Shown piece by piece: positions 55,601-58,600 of a stretch of DNA of 64,000 nucleotides. The first letter of the stretch is position 1; every line of letters starts with the position of its first letter. Source of the stretch: JBEVNR01 sp040507985 (GTDB taxonomy: Bacteria > Pseudomonadota > Alphaproteobacteria > Rickettsiales > UBA6187); the NCBI GenBank assembly GCA_040507985.1, contig JBEVNR010000057.1, positions 1 through 64,000 of the forward strand, given 5' to 3'. The notes below the pieces were generated by a model. That model saw nothing but the letters and a program-made list of their open reading frames with translations. It made no database searches and was not told where the DNA came from. A program made the translations under genes and the position numbers.

Positions 55601-58600
55601 ACAGGTGTGGCCGCCGCCCGATCCGTCGCCGTTTAACGCCACGTTCCACTTGCTCGCCAGCTTGTCTTGAATGCCGTTAATGGAGTTAGCGGATAAAAAG
55701 GAATTATAGAGAATGATCTCAAAAATGTTGCCTTCATATTGCTTGGGACCAATCCCGCCGCCTATCCATAGGGGCACGCTTTGGCGGTCCGGCGCGTCGG
55801 CGCCCGTGCTGACGGGTGTGCCTCCGTCTACGGACAAATAGAGTTTTTTCGCGTCGCCCCCGTCGTAATAGAGCGCGGCGACGTGAACCCGATTGTCGGA
55901 GACGGCTTTTTTCACGATTTTATCCGATCCGCTAGATTCCTCCGTAAAGCCGGCGAACACCTCCGGTCCGGTTTTGATGGTGAGTCCGATATTGCCGGCC
56001 TGATCGGCGAAAATGGGAGCGTTGCCGGAGATATAGGCGGCGCCGGCGTTGGCCTGTGCTATTTTAAAGACGCTGAGCGCGGTAAACCCGGCCGAGCCGA
56101 ACAGGTTTTGCGACGTGGCCCCCGCCACCGTGTAATAGTCGTTTCCGCCGAAATCCGCGCCGATATGACCATAATATTTCACCATTTTGGCCGCGTGCGC
56201 GCTTGTCGTCGTCGCGCTCCGCCCGTTTGCGCTGCGATCCTTCCAGCACAATACCTTATCGCCTTCCGTCGCCGCCGTCGCGCAGTCGGCGGACGAGGAA
56301 AGCGAACCGGATTGGCTCGCGTCGAGCCACAATTGCAATCCCGCGCACTCGCCGTTCGGGCACGGCTCTTCGTCGAGCGGCGTCACGTCCCACCGCTCGG
56401 CGAAATATTGTTGCAGCGTGGTTTGCTCGTTGATCGTGAGCACCCGGTCGTAGACGGCGACTTCCGCGATATCGCCCGCCCAATAGGGGCTTGCGGGATT
56501 GCCTTCGGTAAAACCGCCGAGCGCGAAGGGTTTCGAGCTGGCGTACGGCGCGCTATTGTCGTCGCCCTCCCCGACCGGCATGCCGTTTAAATAGGTTTCA
56601 AAGTCGCCGCTGACGCTGCCGCCGAACGACGCCTCAAACACGTACATTTGCCCTGCCTTGACGGCGCCGAACCCTTGAACGTTCCAGTTTTGCGCTCCCC
56701 CGCGCGCATAGGCCGCCCCCGGAGTGAACGCGGCGCCGAGCGTCGAGTTCCAGCTTAGCTGGATGTTTGAGCCTTTGGAAAGCGGGCCGGCGCAACATAG
56801 CGCCGCGTTGGGCGAAGCCGTTCCCGCCGCCACCACGTAATAATGCCAGTCGTCTTGGTTGGGAACAGTCGCGTTTTGCAATATGTTCGCCGTGCCGTTA
56901 AATCGCACCACGGCATTGTTGCCGGCTTTCGCAACGGAAGGCGAGGCGGCGGCGGAAGGCGACGACAAATGCCGCGCGTTCACGCTTTTATCTTTCCACA
57001 GATCCGCCCCCTGCCCCAGCTTCATGCCGGCGGCGAGCGCGGTTTTTCCGTCTCCGGTAATGTCTTTGGCGTCGTACCACACCACCAACCCGTCGGAGAT
57101 GCCGGCCGGTCCTTGGTCTTTTTCCACCGCGACGGAAATGCCCCAGCGGTTACCCATGTCGGCTTCAATTTTTAAGCGTTCGTCGTCGCTGACGAAACGG
57201 TTATACAGCGCGATCTCCCCGATATGGCCGTTATAGTAATCGCTTTTGAGCGTCGAATTTCCCCACGTGCCCACGTAAATCGGCACGTCTTCGTTGACCG
57301 CCACGAGCGACACATTATTCACCGCCTGCCGCTTGCCGCTTAAAAACACGTGCGGCGCGGTGCCGTTCCACGAGACGGAATAAATAAGCGGTTTGCCGTT
57401 CGTGTCGGGGTGCGCGTAATTATTGACGGTCGTCGTAAAGCGCAAGCCCAGCGGAGAAGCGGCGTTGGCCGTCGAATCCATAAATAAGCGGAACGGCGCG
57501 GCGGTCGCGGCTGCGGCGCGTCCTTTAGCCAGCAGTGTGCCGTTGCTTCCGGCCGCCGGCTTAGCCACGACGAACACGCTGTAACGTCCGCCCTTGGTGG
57601 CTTTCAGGCTAAGCCCGTCTATCGTCGTCGCGTCGGCGTTAAAGCGAAAATAATCGTGAACGCCGTCGAAATACACGGCCTCCCTGCCGTTGATCGCGCC
57701 CGTATCAGCTTCCGGCGCGCCGAACCCGTAAAGCGGATTACCCTTGTTACTCGCGTCGCGCCAATAGCCGACATTGTCGCCGTCGCCGGCTTCGGTGGTG
57801 ATATTTTCGTCGGTGAATAACGGTTTATATTGCGTGTCCACCGCGTTCGACCAGTTGACGATGCCGTCGGTGACGTCGCCGGGGCCGCGCAATCCCGCGC
57901 CTTTGCAAAGCGACGCCAGATCCGTCGCCGCTTCGCTGTCGGCCTTCGTCCAATTGCCGTCGTCGCAACGCAAATGGATTTTACTTTGCGGGTCGCTGCC
58001 CGCATATTGGTAGCCGGTTTTGCATTCGGCCTTCACCTCATAGGCCACGCCGTCGCCGGCCTCGAACGGGCCGCCATAGATAGTCATGTTCCACGGTTTG
58101 TTTTCCAATTCGGCGCGGGAGCAGGTTTTGCGGACGCACGATCCGTTTTCCGGCCACACCCATTCGCCGTCTTTGCCGCATACCGCCGTGGGCGTCGATC
58201 CGGCCGGGGTGAAATGTTTCTCGCAGCCCGACGCTTCGTGAGACGATCCGTCCGCCTCCGCGTTCGGCCATATGATATGGTTGAGCGTGACGGTTTTGCA
58301 GATAGATTTCGAACAGTTTTTCTCGCTTACCTTCCATACGGGTTTGTCTACGTCGTCGAGCGCGCACACTTCATACATGACGCCGTCTTTCGCGCCCGGG
58401 CAATTTTCGGTCACGATGGCGCGCATTTCGCCTAGCGCGTACTCACCGCACGACACGGGCTTGCAGGTGTCGCGCTTCACCGTCCAATAGGGAGAGACGT
58501 TTCCGTTATCGACGCAAAGCAGCGTCGCCTGCCCCTCTTCGCCGGGAGGACAATCGCGCGTGACGGTTTGGCCGCCGGTGCAAGACGCGCCGCCGTAATC

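Noticed and set aside
22622..57904. Regularly spaced short DNA words suggesting a CRISPR array
   Set aside because: Spacing is about 750 bases and the words encode conserved protein motifs of LamG units.
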